Shown: piece after piece, positions 16,680-25,312 of the stretch
Layout: the number at the start of each line of letters is the position of its first letter
Position numbering within the stretch: position 1 is the stretch's first letter
Position numbers and translations under genes: made by a program
NCBI RefSeq assembly: GCF_010550245.1
Contig: NZ_JAAGLU010000022.1
Span: 62,001-126,000, forward strand
Direction: 5' to 3'
Length of the DNA stretch: 64,000 nucleotides
Source: Streptomyces sp. SID12501
GTDB taxonomy: Bacteria > Actinomycetota > Actinomycetes > Streptomycetales > Streptomycetaceae
The notes under the pieces: model-generated
Seen by the model: the letters and a program-made list of their open reading frames with translations, nothing else
Database searches by the model: none
Told to the model about the DNA's origin: nothing

Positions 16680-19600
16680 TCACCTCATCGTCAGGAACCG
16701 CTGCACCAGCGAGGCCAGCAGCACCGCCAGCAGCGGCAGTGAGAACCAGAAGCTGCTCTGCAGCCACCGGAGTTGCCGGACTCCCGGGCGCACCGCGACC
16801 CGTACGGCCTCCCGGGCCGTGAGCAGCAGGATCAGGGCGACGGCCGCCAGGCCGCCCACCACCGACCACGGTATCCACGTCACCTGGGGACCGATCGGGC
16901 CGGGATCGGCCTTCGGGACCCCGCCCTCCGGTTGCTGCCGCAGCGCGTACATCGTGACGTCGGAGTTGACGAACACCTTCCTCAACTCGTCCCGGCCGTC
17001 CAGGTTCTGGAGCAGCCGGTGCTCCCAGGCGGCCGAGTAGCCCACGTCCAGCCGGAGGTACACGACCTGGCTGCGGTTGACCATCAGGTACGAGTTGGGG
17101 CCCGCGTCCTTGAGCGCCTTCACCAGCCCCGACACCAGTACCGGGTCGGCCGGTGCGAGCGTCGGCTCGTACCGCACCTTCTCCATGTCCCGGGCGCCCC
17201 ACGGCAGGGCCGGCGTCACGTTGTCGACGAGGTCGTTGCTCAGCCACAGCAGCCGTACGGTCGGATCGTCGTGGGCGTACACGTAGTTCATCGCGGCGAC
17301 CTCGCCGGGGCGGGTCCGTTCGAAGGGCTCGTTGCCCCAACGGGCCACCAGGAAGCCGCCCATGAGGACCAGGCCCGCCATCAGGGCGGCCAGTGGGGCG
17401 ATGCTGATCCGGTCCCGCTCCTGTTCCTTCGGGGTCACCCCGGTGCGCGGGAAGAGCGCGAGCGCGGCGAGCAGGGCCGCGCCGGGCAGGGCGAACATGA
17501 AGACGCGCAGGGCCATCTCGCCGCCGTACGACTGCATACCGAAGCCCAGGAACGGGACGAAGGTGAGGACAAGCAGGGAGCGTTCGCGGTACTTGTGGTC
17601 GCGGCGGCGCCACCAGCCGTAGCAGGCGAGGGTCATGACCCCGCCGGCCAGCAGGACGCGCGTGTAGAGGACGAGCTTGTGGCTCGAACTGCCGCCCTCG
17701 ATACGGCCGGAGACGCTCGACGACACATTGCCGCCCACTCCGCCCAGCCCGCCGAAGAGTTCGTCGAAGTGCCCCGACCAGTACGGCTCGGCCATGAAAC
17801 CGACCCAGGCCGCGACGATGACGCCGAACAGGATGGGCAGGCCCCGCAGTTCGGACCTGCCGATCAGGACCAGGACCGCCAGCACGCCCAGCATCACGAA
17901 CGGCGTCAGCTGGTGGGCCGGGACCGTCGCCGCGAACAGGGCGATCAACACGGCCAGCAGCACGGCCTGTTGGCGGCGATTCGTCGGCTCGACCTCCGCC
18001 TCGCCCGGCCGTACCTTCGCCCACAGCACCCGCGGCGCCCGGAACCACACCAGCAGGATCGCCACGAAGACCAGATAGAGAAGGTAGGTGAAGCCCTGCG
18101 GGGAGAAGTAGTCCTGGCCCACCCAGCCGCTCAGGACGAAGATCCACACGCCGGTCCACTTGGCGCGCCAGCTCGCCCGCAGTGAGCGCGTCAGCAGGAA
18201 CAGCGGTCCCAGGTAGAGCAGTTGCATGGTCAGCGGCCACCAGCGGATGACCTCGGTGAGATCACTGACCCCGCAGGCCTTCGCCACGAACGCGGCCCCC
18301 GCGAAGAAGCCCGGCCAGCTCCAGCGCGCGTCCAGGTCCGGTACGGCGGTCCCGGTCCGGTCGACGTAGTCGATGAACCCGAGGTGCTGCCAGGCCGTCG
18401 CGAACCGCGGTTCGGCCTCGATCACCGCGGGCAGCGCGTGCAGCGACACGACGGTCGCGAGCAGCGTGAGCGCCAGCAGCGTGCGGTGTTCGCGGTTGCC
18501 CCACAGCAGTGACGAGAACACCACGACCAGCAGCGCGGCCCCGATCAGCGTCGGCAGCGGCAGTACGGAGACCAGCCCGAGCCCACCCATCCGGTCCAGG
18601 TCGGCCTCGCCGAGGCGGGACGCGGGCACCCAGTAGAGCAGGAGCGCGGCGATCAGCAGCCCGCCGAGGACCAGTCCGCCCCGGGTGGGCAGCAGACGTG
18701 CGCGCAGGGAGAGCGGAGGCGGTGTCGGCGCGGCGGACGGGGTGTGCGGGGTACGCAACTCCCTTACGAGGGAGGCCTGTACGGCGTGTACGAGTTCGGC
18801 GTCCGCGCCCGCCGGGACGGCGGCCTTCCGCGGGGCGCCCTCCAGCGGCAGTCCCATGGCCTCAGGCCCCACCTGTTTCAGGGCCCAGGTCGGCCGGCGG
18901 TCCGCACGCGGCGCCGGTGTCCCCGTGGGCGGAGTCCCCGGCCCGGGGCGGACGTCCGGGCGGCGTTCCAGGTGGTCGAAGTCGAGGTGGACACCGAGCG
19001 CGAGCGTGTCCGGGTCCAGCGCCCAACCCTGTCCGCGCCTGCGGGAGTCGGCCGCCAGGACATCGCGCGTCCCCAGGTCGGCGAGGTCCCCGTCCGGTGC
19101 CGGGCCCTCGGGGACGGCGTCGGCCGGCGCCGCCATGACCGTCCGGTACAGCCTGGGCGCGGCGAGCGTGACGATCACCGCGAGGGACGAGATCTCCGCG
19201 ACGCCCGCGCCGGTCAGCCCCATCCGGGGGAGCAGCAGCAGCGTCAGACCGAGCACCAGGACGCACAACAGGCCCTGCATCCAGGCAAGTGGGCCGGTAC
19301 GGCTCTGGGCGCGCAGCACCGCGAAGTACGTCTCCATGACGACCCGCAGCACCGCGCCGACCGCGAACCAGCGCAGCAGCGGGGTCGCCGCGTCCGCGTA
19401 GCCCGAGCCGAAGACGCTCAGGATCCAGGGTGCGCCGAAGAACAGCACAGCGGCGACCGGCAGCATGATCCGCGCCATGCGTCTGAGGGCGGCCCGGGTG
19501 TTGGTGGCCAGCCGGGCCGGATCGTGCGAGCCCTCGACGGTCAGCGAGGCGCCCATGTTGATGGCGAGCAGGTTGACCGTGCCGCCGATGGTGGTGGTGA

Positions 19601-20486
19601 TGTAGAAGTACGCGTTGTCGGTGGAACTGACCTGCGAGGCGACGATCACCGGCACCAGGTAGACCACCGCGAGGGAGAACAGCGACCCGGTGTAGTCGCC
19701 GGCCAGGAACCGGCCGATCTCCCTCGGCGTCGGCGGTTTCGTGTGCTCCTCGGTCGCCTTGACGTGCCGGGGCACCAGCCGGCGGAACACCAGCCAGCCC
19801 AGCGGCAGTACCGACATGGCGATCGCCGCGACCCACGACACGAAGACACCGCTCGTCGGGATCGCCGCCGCGAAGGCGACCAGCAGCCCCAGCTTGACCG
19901 CCGAGAACGCCGTGTTGCCGACCGGCACCCACAGCGCGCTGCGCAGCCCGGTCAGCACCCCGTCCTGGAGGGTGAGCAGGTTCCACAGGACGACGGCGCC
20001 GACGAACCCCAGGGCGGGCACCGGCCCGTGCAGGAACCGGTACGACGGCCCCCAGCTGTCCAGCGTGAGCAGGAAGACACCGCCGGCCAGCGCGACGATC
20101 ACCGAACTGCCCGCGTACGTACGGAAGATGAGCCGTCCGGTGGCGCGGCCCGCGACCGGGATGAAGCGGGCCAGGGCGCCCGTCAGCGTCACCGCCGTGA
20201 GACCGGCGAGGAGCTTCATGGCGGCGATCGCGGCGGAGCTCTGGCCGACCGCCGACTCGGTGTAGTAGCGGGCGGCGGCCAGCCAGAAGCCGAGCCCGAG
20301 CACGGCGGAGATGCCGGTGTTGAGCATCAGCGCGTAGGCGTTGCGGAACAGCTGGCTGCCGCCCCCCTGGCCCCTGCCCAGGCCGGGCAGCCGCAGCCGC
20401 AGCCGCCGCCCAGGACGCTGCTCGGGTGTCTGGGCCTCGGGAGTGTCGACGGCCTCGGTCGCGGGTGTGGTCGTCGTGTCAGACAC
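16680..20486 (-). CDS. Fused polysaccharide flippase (MVF/Wzx-like) and GT-C-like membrane protein
   Basis: 1268 residues in one uninterrupted frame. Roughly residues 40-450 are a 12-14 helix flippase of the oligosaccharidyl-lipid exporter type (LFRNAYALMLNTGISAVLGLGFWLAA split across the first helix; GDYTGSLFSLAVVYLVPVIV; FGSGYADAATPLLRWFAVGA). A hydrophilic, Pro-rich linker (about 460-610) follows. Residues about 610-1268 are a second polytopic protein with about 10 helices, a large external loop and GWVGQDYFSPQGFTYLLYLV, the pattern of actinobacterial GT-C-like transferases/polymerases. GTG 20486 overlaps the upstream deacetylase stop by 8 bp. I infer it both flips and assembles lipid-linked glycan. 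The fusion is the unusual point. Confidence 0.8.
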   Translation of the reverse strand: MSDTTTTPATEAVDTPEAQTPEQRPGRRLRLRLPGLGRGQGGGSQLFRNAYALMLNTGISAVLGLGFWLAAARYYTESAVGQSSAAIAAMKLLAGLTAVTLTGALARFIPVAGRATGRLIFRTYAGSSVIVALAGGVFLLTLDSWGPSYRFLHGPVPALGFVGAVVLWNLLTLQDGVLTGLRSALWVPVGNTAFSAVKLGLLVAFAAAIPTSGVFVSWVAAIAMSVLPLGWLVFRRLVPRHVKATEEHTKPPTPREIGRFLAGDYTGSLFSLAVVYLVPVIVASQVSSTDNAYFYITTTIGGTVNLLAINMGASLTVEGSHDPARLATNTRAALRRMARIMLPVAAVLFFGAPWILSVFGSGYADAATPLLRWFAVGAVLRVVMETYFAVLRAQSRTGPLAWMQGLLCVLVLGLTLLLLPRMGLTGAGVAEISSLAVIVTLAAPRLYRTVMAAPADAVPEGPAPDGDLADLGTRDVLAADSRRRGQGWALDPDTLALGVHLDFDHLERRPDVRPGPGTPPTGTPAPRADRRPTWALKQVGPEAMGLPLEGAPRKAAVPAGADAELVHAVQASLVRELRTPHTPSAAPTPPPLSLRARLLPTRGGLVLGGLLIAALLLYWVPASRLGEADLDRMGGLGLVSVLPLPTLIGAALLVVVFSSLLWGNREHRTLLALTLLATVVSLHALPAVIEAEPRFATAWQHLGFIDYVDRTGTAVPDLDARWSWPGFFAGAAFVAKACGVSDLTEVIRWWPLTMQLLYLGPLFLLTRSLRASWRAKWTGVWIFVLSGWVGQDYFSPQGFTYLLYLVFVAILLVWFRAPRVLWAKVRPGEAEVEPTNRRQQAVLLAVLIALFAATVPAHQLTPFVMLGVLAVLVLIGRSELRGLPILFGVIVAAWVGFMAEPYWSGHFDELFGGLGGVGGNVSSSVSGRIEGGSSSHKLVLYTRVLLAGGVMTLACYGWWRRRDHKYRERSLLVLTFVPFLGFGMQSYGGEMALRVFMFALPGAALLAALALFPRTGVTPKEQERDRISIAPLAALMAGLVLMGGFLVARWGNEPFERTRPGEVAAMNYVYAHDDPTVRLLWLSNDLVDNVTPALPWGARDMEKVRYEPTLAPADPVLVSGLVKALKDAGPNSYLMVNRSQVVYLRLDVGYSAAWEHRLLQNLDGRDELRKVFVNSDVTMYALRQQPEGGVPKADPGPIGPQVTWIPWSVVGGLAAVALILLLTAREAVRVAVRPGVRQLRWLQSSFWFSLPLLAVLLASLVQRFLTMR

Positions 20487-21288
20487 GGGAACGGATGGCC
20501 TTCCGGCGGACCTGACGTGCTCTGCGGGCCAGGGCGTACCCCTTGGTGAGGGCGCGGTCCCCGGCGAAGTTCCGGGCGATCGCACGGCCTTCGATCAGCC
20601 GCTCGAACTCCTGGATACTGGTGCTGTGGCGCACGGTGACGCGTTTCAGGGCGTACGGACCCTGCGCCCGGCGTGCCAGACCGTTGCCGACGGCGAGCGC
20701 CTGCGCGAACCCCGCCTCGCGGACAGCGGTGCGCACCCGGCGGCTGGAGTAGCCGTAGGGATAGGCGAACGACACGGGCACGGTGCCCAGTTCGTCCGCG
20801 ACGATCTCCTTGCACCGCGTCAGCTCGAAGCGCAGCGCCTCGTCGTCGAGCTGGTCCAGCTCCGGATGTGTGTGGCTGTGGCCGCCGATCTCGACGCCCG
20901 CGCCCGCGAGTTCGCGCACCTGGTCCCAGTCGAGCATCCGGTCGAGCGCGCCACCGGTGCGGTACGCGCCTCGGAGCCAGCCCGTCGAGACGAACAGTGA
21001 GGCGGAGAAGCCGTGTTCGGCCAGCACCGGCAGCGCGTGCCGGTGCACCCCCTCGTATCCGTCGTCGAAGGTGATCAGGACCGGCTGCGGGGGCAGCCCT
21101 CGCTCCATCGAGAACGGGCGGCGCCAGGAGGCGGCCAGTTGGGCCGTGGTGACCGGATGGAAGTCCCAGTCCGCGAGAAGCGCCATCTGCTCGGCGAACG
21201 CCTCGGGCGTCACGGAGAGGGTACGAGTGCGGGGATTGGGCGTCCGGGTGACCGAGTGGTACATCAGGACAGGCACGGGCGCACTCAT
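20479..21288 (-). CDS. Polysaccharide deacetylase (NodB/CE4 family)
   Basis: 269 residues. PVLMYHSV opens the domain; ITFDDGYEGVHRHALPVL holds the catalytic Asp and first metal Asp; EIGGHSHTHPELDQL supplies the metal-binding histidines; FAYPYGYSSRRVRTAV is motif 3. All CE4 metal ligands are therefore present. There is no signal peptide, so it may act on cytoplasmic or lipid-linked intermediates, or be exported another way. The basic C-terminus (RRARQVRRKAIRSRV) could contact membrane. It overlaps both neighbours (4 and 8 bp) inside the polysaccharide operon. Confidence 0.9.
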   Translation of the reverse strand: MSAPVPVLMYHSVTRTPNPRTRTLSVTPEAFAEQMALLADWDFHPVTTAQLAASWRRPFSMERGLPPQPVLITFDDGYEGVHRHALPVLAEHGFSASLFVSTGWLRGAYRTGGALDRMLDWDQVRELAGAGVEIGGHSHTHPELDQLDDEALRFELTRCKEIVADELGTVPVSFAYPYGYSSRRVRTAVREAGFAQALAVGNGLARRAQGPYALKRVTVRHSTSIQEFERLIEGRAIARNFAGDRALTKGYALARRARQVRRKAIRSRV

Positions 21289-22283
21289 GCTGTACCCCCT
21301 TCGACGCTCCGCTCGATCTCCACCACCGTGAACGTGGCCCCGCCCCGGCGCGCCCGGAGGCTCCCCAGGGCGTACCCGCCCGCCGCCGTCAGCACCCCGG
21401 CGACGATCGCGCCCGCCCGGCCCGCACCGCCCGGCCTGGCCAGCAGGGCATCGCGCAGACCGCGCGCGACCCCGGCGGGCAGCACCCGGGTGGTGTACCG
21501 GCGTTCCGACTCAAGTCCCTTGTCCGCGCCCACACTTCGGGCGACCAGAGCCTTCGACAGACCCTCGGCGTAGGTGCGGGTGCGGAAGTAGCCGAAGTGT
21601 TCGCGGACCTCGGGCACCCGGTGGTGGATCACCGCACGGTCGTCGATCAGCAGCACCGCGTCGGGTCTGGCCCGGGCGAGCCGGATGCACAGCTCCGTCT
21701 CCTCGCAGCCCAACGGCCGCTTGTCACCGTCCCGTCCGATACCGGTGGCGAAACCGCCGGCCGCGTCGAAGGCCGTACGCCGGAAGGAGGCGTTCCCGCC
21801 GAGCACGTTGCGGACCCTGACGCGTCCCCCGGGCAGCCCCTTGTACGTGCAGCCCACCACCCAGTCGAACTCCTCGGGGAACCAGGCCGGCCGGCGGCCC
21901 GACGCCCAGATCGGCATCGTCCGGCCGCCGACGGCCATCACCCGGGGGTCCGCGTACCCCTCGGCGAAGTGGCGCAGCCAGTCGCGTTCGGCCACGGCGT
22001 CGTCGTCGAGGAAGGCGATGATCCCGCCGTGCGAGGCGGCGATCCCGGTGTTGCGGCCGGCCGACAGGCCGCGCGGGCCCGCGTTGGCGAGCACCCGTAC
22101 CTCGTCGGTCTCCTTGTACTCCTTGGCCAGCCGCTCCAGGAGTGCCTGGTTGTGGTCGACGACCAGGAGTGTCTCCAGGGCCGGCCGCGACTGCGCCCGC
22201 ACCGAGGCGACCGCCGCGAGGATGTCCTCCCAGCGGTCCTCGGTGTAGACGCAGACGACCACCGAGACGTCCGGCTCGTTCAA
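21285..22283 (-). CDS. Family 2 glycosyltransferase
   Basis: 332 residues. The GT-A fold shows VSVVVCVYTEDRWEDI, the nucleotide-binding NTGIAASHGGIIAFLDDDAV (DxD-type motif DDD), then GGNASFRRTAF and the base-containing GCEETELCIRL. The C-terminal 80 residues contain one or two hydrophobic stretches (GAIVAGVLTAAGGYALGSL) that may attach it to the membrane. The acceptor is unknown, but its position between a polyprenyl-phosphate-type GT2 and a deacetylase implies assembly of a lipid-linked surface glycan. Four-base overlaps on both sides show tight coupling. Confidence 0.9.
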   Translation of the reverse strand: MNEPDVSVVVCVYTEDRWEDILAAVASVRAQSRPALETLLVVDHNQALLERLAKEYKETDEVRVLANAGPRGLSAGRNTGIAASHGGIIAFLDDDAVAERDWLRHFAEGYADPRVMAVGGRTMPIWASGRRPAWFPEEFDWVVGCTYKGLPGGRVRVRNVLGGNASFRRTAFDAAGGFATGIGRDGDKRPLGCEETELCIRLARARPDAVLLIDDRAVIHHRVPEVREHFGYFRTRTYAEGLSKALVARSVGADKGLESERRYTTRVLPAGVARGLRDALLARPGGAGRAGAIVAGVLTAAGGYALGSLRARRGGATFTVVEIERSVEGGTA

Positions 22284-23119
22284 GACACCTCTCCCCGGCT
22301 CGTGCTGAGGATGCGGGAGTGCGAACGGCTGCGCAGGTCACGCCGGTTGGAGCGCTCTCTCAGGATCACCCGCAGAACGCGCAGCCCGTCGCGCACGGCC
22401 CGCAGATTGCTCGCGCCGTGGATACGGAGGTACTCGTGGCTCGGGATCTCCTGCACCTTGAGCCCCGCCTTGACCACCCGGATGTTGATCAGGGTCTCGA
22501 TCTCGAAGCCGGTGCAGTCGAGGTCGATCTTGTCGAGGCAGTGCCGCCAGAACGCGTTGTAGCCGTAGCAGAGATCGGTGTAGCGGGCGCCGAACTTCTT
22601 GTTGACGATCGTGCACAGCGCCCAGTTGCCGAGCTTGCGGATCGGCGTCATGTCGTCGGTGCCGCCGCCGTTGGCGAAGCGCGAGCCCTTGGCGAAGTCG
22701 GCGCCCGAGACGAGCGCGGAGACGTACGACACGATCTCGTGGCCGTCCGCCGACCCGTCGGCGTCGACCATCACGATGATGTCGCCGGTGCAGGCCTCGA
22801 ACCCGGTGATCAGGGCATCCCCCTTGCCCTTGCCCTGCTGCTCGACGACCTTGACGTCGGGCCACAGCCCGCGGGCGACCTCGACGGTGTCGTCGGTGGA
22901 GTTGCCGTCGACCAGGACCACTTCGTGGATCCAGTCGGGCAGTGTCTTGAAGACGTACGGCAGGTTCTCCGCCTCGTTCATGGCGGGTATCACCACGCTC
23001 ACCGGTGGCGTGATCGCCAGGTGGGAGGAGATCGGCCGGTACACGTCGGCCGTGATCGGTTGCTGGTCGGCGATCGCGGGCTGCTGGCCCGGTATCGCCG
23101 GTCGCAGAACGGAACTCAT
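22280..23119 (-). CDS. GT2 glycosyltransferase, dolichyl/polyprenyl-phosphate sugar synthase type
   Basis: 279 residues. After a Gln/Pro-rich N-terminus the catalytic domain reads VSVVIPAMNEAENLPYV, VLVDGNSTDDTVEVA, IIVMVDADGSADGHEI and GSRFANGGGTDDMT, the pattern of polyprenyl-phosphate mannose/glucose synthases. There is no C-terminal membrane domain. It should make a polyprenyl-phosphate-linked sugar, the donor used by GT-C enzymes such as the second half of the large fusion protein. ATG 23119 is chosen because it starts the conserved part; the frame extends upstream with no ribosome-binding site. It is the first gene of the tight 4-gene operon. Confidence 0.85.
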   Translation of the reverse strand: MSSVLRPAIPGQQPAIADQQPITADVYRPISSHLAITPPVSVVIPAMNEAENLPYVFKTLPDWIHEVVLVDGNSTDDTVEVARGLWPDVKVVEQQGKGKGDALITGFEACTGDIIVMVDADGSADGHEIVSYVSALVSGADFAKGSRFANGGGTDDMTPIRKLGNWALCTIVNKKFGARYTDLCYGYNAFWRHCLDKIDLDCTGFEIETLINIRVVKAGLKVQEIPSHEYLRIHGASNLRAVRDGLRVLRVILRERSNRRDLRSRSHSRILSTSRGEVS

Positions 23120-23515
23120 GAGTCTGGACCCTCTCGTCCGGTAGACCGCCCGCCCCCGGGCAGCCCGGTTTTTTGTCCGGTTCGAAAGGGGGGTTCTCAC
23201 TTACGGCATGCCGAATTGACTCTCCGTATCGGTCTCTGGCCGTTCTCGTTCATGCCGGGTGAGCTGGCAAAGCTGGCCGAACACCGTGACCCGGTGGTCG
23301 GTTTCGCGGCACGGCCCGGCGGGATGTACGTCCACCGAGCACGGCACCCCCCTACCGCGCCCCGCTCCGACGGTCGTCGTGGACCCTGAGCCCTCCCCTG
23401 AGTCACAGGACGACGTACCGATGCGGGTGAGATGTATGACGGTATTGACGATTACGCCCTTATGGCAATACCTGAAACGAGGTCTCACGTTTTTGTTGGT
23501 TTGACCGTTACGCAA
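23120..23515. other. Intergenic region: probable promoter of the polysaccharide operon
   Basis: 396 bp with no supportable gene. It is less GC-rich than its surroundings. It contains the 10-bp palindrome CGGCATGCCG (23204-23213) and a 7-bp inverted repeat GGTATTG (23441-23447) / CAATACC (23466-23472) with an 18-bp spacer. Either could be an operator controlling the GT2-deacetylase-flippase operon transcribed leftward. Confidence 0.5.
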
Positions 23516-24655
23516 CTACTTTGATCGATTTCTGGAACGGAGTTGCCCCATCCGCTTCAGTGCCCTGTCCGCCGGCTCGAAGAGCTCCGGCCGTGACAGC
23601 ACCACATTGCGCAGCGCCCGCACCGGGGCGCGCCGCGCCCGGTGTCCGGCCGCCACCGGGTGACGACGTGTCACCCACCCCTCGGACACCAGGAGTTCAC
23701 GTGTCTTCAGGGAGTCCTTGTACTCCTTCTGGCCTCGGCCCAGATCCAGGTACGCGATACCGTCGGCGGCCGCCGCCTCGGCCATCCGCAGATGCAGGAT
23801 CAGCCCGGGAGAGTACTTCGAGTACGCCGGATCGTACGCCGGGAACCAGCAGGCCAGTACGCGTTCGGTGCGCAGTCCGAAGTGGGCGGCGATCGGCTTT
23901 CCGTCGGCGTAGAGCACCGACAGGATGCCCGCGAACGGGTCGGAACGGGTGTGGAAGAGCTGCTGTACGAGCCGGGTGATCCAGGGGTGCGCGAACCGGT
24001 CGCTGCGGCCGGTCCTGCGGTACTGGGCGGACTTCCAGGCCATCAGCCTGGTCAGCGCCTCGGGATCGCGCTCGTCGTGCACGTAGCGGACCTCGCCGAC
24101 GTCCCGGCCGAGTCTGCGCTCCTTGGCGAGCGTCGTACGCGTGAACTTCGGTGACCGCGCCCGGAGCCCGGCCAGGTAGGTCTCGTACCCCTGGTCGACG
24201 TCCATCACCGGGGACGGGAAGGTGCCGGAGGCCCCTGCCTCGAACGGCGCCTGGCCCCCCACCAGATGGTCGAACTCCCACACCGAGAGCCCGCAGGCTC
24301 GCAGCAACTCCCTTGCGTCCCAGTCGAATCCGGGGCGGTGCACCAGCCCCTGGCAGTCGGAGACACCGAGCCCGATCGCCCGGCCGACGCCGGCGGCGGA
24401 TCTCTGGAACGGGAAGAACGCGGCCGGTTCCCCGCCCTCGTGGAGCACCGCGATGCGTACGCCGCGTCTGCAGCGGCCGATCGCGAGCGTGAACTCCGGG
24501 GACAGGAAGGGGTTCGCCAGTTCGGGCGAGCCGTGCAGATGGGCCTTGGCCTGCAACGCCGTCCAGGCGGCCCGGTCGGCGGCGGTCAGTTCGCCGGGCC
24601 GGTGCACGGTGAGGGTCACGTCGGGAGTCAGATTACGAGCCATGTCACGAGCCAC
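23516..24655 (-). CDS. FemAB/BcsL-like GNAT acyltransferase (CelD type)
   Basis: 379 residues with the double-GNAT fold of the CelD/BcsL family (GNAT_6). Visible blocks are NPFLSPEFTLAIG, VAVLHEGG-like IAVLHEGGEPAAFFPFQR, then FTRTTLAKERRLGRDVG, MAWKSAQYRRTGRSDRF and the CoA-site region HFGLRTERVLACWFPAYDPAYSKYSPGLILHLRM with YLDLGRGQKEYKDSL. Family members act in cellulose and exopolysaccharide loci, probably acylating the glycan or its lipid carrier. Two in-frame ATGs lie close together (24655, 24643); the first is given. It sits one base after the preceding membrane-protein gene. Confidence 0.85.
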   Translation of the reverse strand: MARDMARNLTPDVTLTVHRPGELTAADRAAWTALQAKAHLHGSPELANPFLSPEFTLAIGRCRRGVRIAVLHEGGEPAAFFPFQRSAAGVGRAIGLGVSDCQGLVHRPGFDWDARELLRACGLSVWEFDHLVGGQAPFEAGASGTFPSPVMDVDQGYETYLAGLRARSPKFTRTTLAKERRLGRDVGEVRYVHDERDPEALTRLMAWKSAQYRRTGRSDRFAHPWITRLVQQLFHTRSDPFAGILSVLYADGKPIAAHFGLRTERVLACWFPAYDPAYSKYSPGLILHLRMAEAAAADGIAYLDLGRGQKEYKDSLKTRELLVSEGWVTRRHPVAAGHRARRAPVRALRNVVLSRPELFEPADRALKRMGQLRSRNRSK

Positions 24656-24656
24656 G

Positions 24657-25094
24657 TCAGGGGGTCCGTCTTCTCGCCGTACGGCCGCGCTGTCGCCGTA
24701 CCAGAACCAGCAGGAGGATCAGCGCGCTGATCACGGTCACGGCCACGACTCCACCGCGGACAGACCACCGGTGCGTCGCCAGCATGCCCTGGGCGACCAG
24801 GAGATCGAGTGCGACCGCCGCCGCCACGGATGTGACGATCCGGCCGAGCGGCTCCAGTCCGCGCAGCGCGGCCCCCACGGCGGCCGCCGGCGCGGCGAGG
24901 AGGAAGAACAGCGTGAGGGGGCCGCGCAGCGGGGAGGCGGTGTCGGTCAGCGCGAGGGCCGCACCGATGGCCGCGACGGCCACGGCCACGCCCGTGAGCA
25001 GCGGTAACAGGTCCTTCCCCGGCCCCTGTTCCGACGGCTCACCGTCGTCCGGTCGACTCCCGGATGAAGGTGGCTTGATACGTATGGTCTGCAT
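24657..25094 (-). CDS. Small four-helix membrane protein of the polysaccharide locus
   Basis: 145 residues. A polar N-terminus (QTIRIKPPSSGSRPDDGEP) is followed by about four hydrophobic helices (LLPLLTGVAVAVAAIGAALA; GPLTLFFLLAAPAAAVGAAL; RIVTSVAAAVALDLLVA; GGVVAVTVISALILLLVLV) and a basic tail RRQRGRTARR. I do not recognise a named family. Because its stop is one base from the acyltransferase start, it is co-transcribed with it and may be the membrane partner of that soluble enzyme. ATG 25094 is chosen because the residues upstream are not protein-like. Confidence 0.7.
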   Translation of the reverse strand: MQTIRIKPPSSGSRPDDGEPSEQGPGKDLLPLLTGVAVAVAAIGAALALTDTASPLRGPLTLFFLLAAPAAAVGAALRGLEPLGRIVTSVAAAVALDLLVAQGMLATHRWSVRGGVVAVTVISALILLLVLVRRQRGRTARRRTP

Positions 25095-25239
25095 TGGCGA
25101 CTTTGCCCCCCGACGCGCCGGATGCCGGGCTTCAATGTCGCGCAGCGGGCCGGACGAGTCAAGATGCGCAGCCCTTGCGACATCTATCCCGAATGCATAC
25201 ACGACGTTCCCCGGAGGGAACGAAGGGGTGGACGGACGG

Positions 25240-25272
25240 GTTCCCCGGAGGCGCCGGCTGCCTCCGGGGAAC
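25240..25272 (-). terminator. Terminator of the subtilase gene
   Basis: A perfect 13-bp inverted repeat (GTTCCCCGGAGGC, 25240-25252, with 25260-25272) and a 7-base loop lies 40 bp after the protease stop on the minus strand. It also separates that gene from the polysaccharide operon promoter side. Confidence 0.8.
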
Positions 25273-25312
25273 TGTCGTTCGGGTTGGGCGGGTTACCGCT
25301 GTGGGACGGGTG

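Noticed and set aside
18744-20549. A 601-codon plus-strand frame inside the flippase gene
   Set aside because: Antisense artefact; composition is Arg/Gln/Gly-rich without motifs, while the minus strand has regular membrane helices.
25196-25225. Second hairpin (gttccccggagggaac) as a separate terminator or operator
   Set aside because: It is a short echo of the adjacent 13-bp terminator stem and lacks an independent context.
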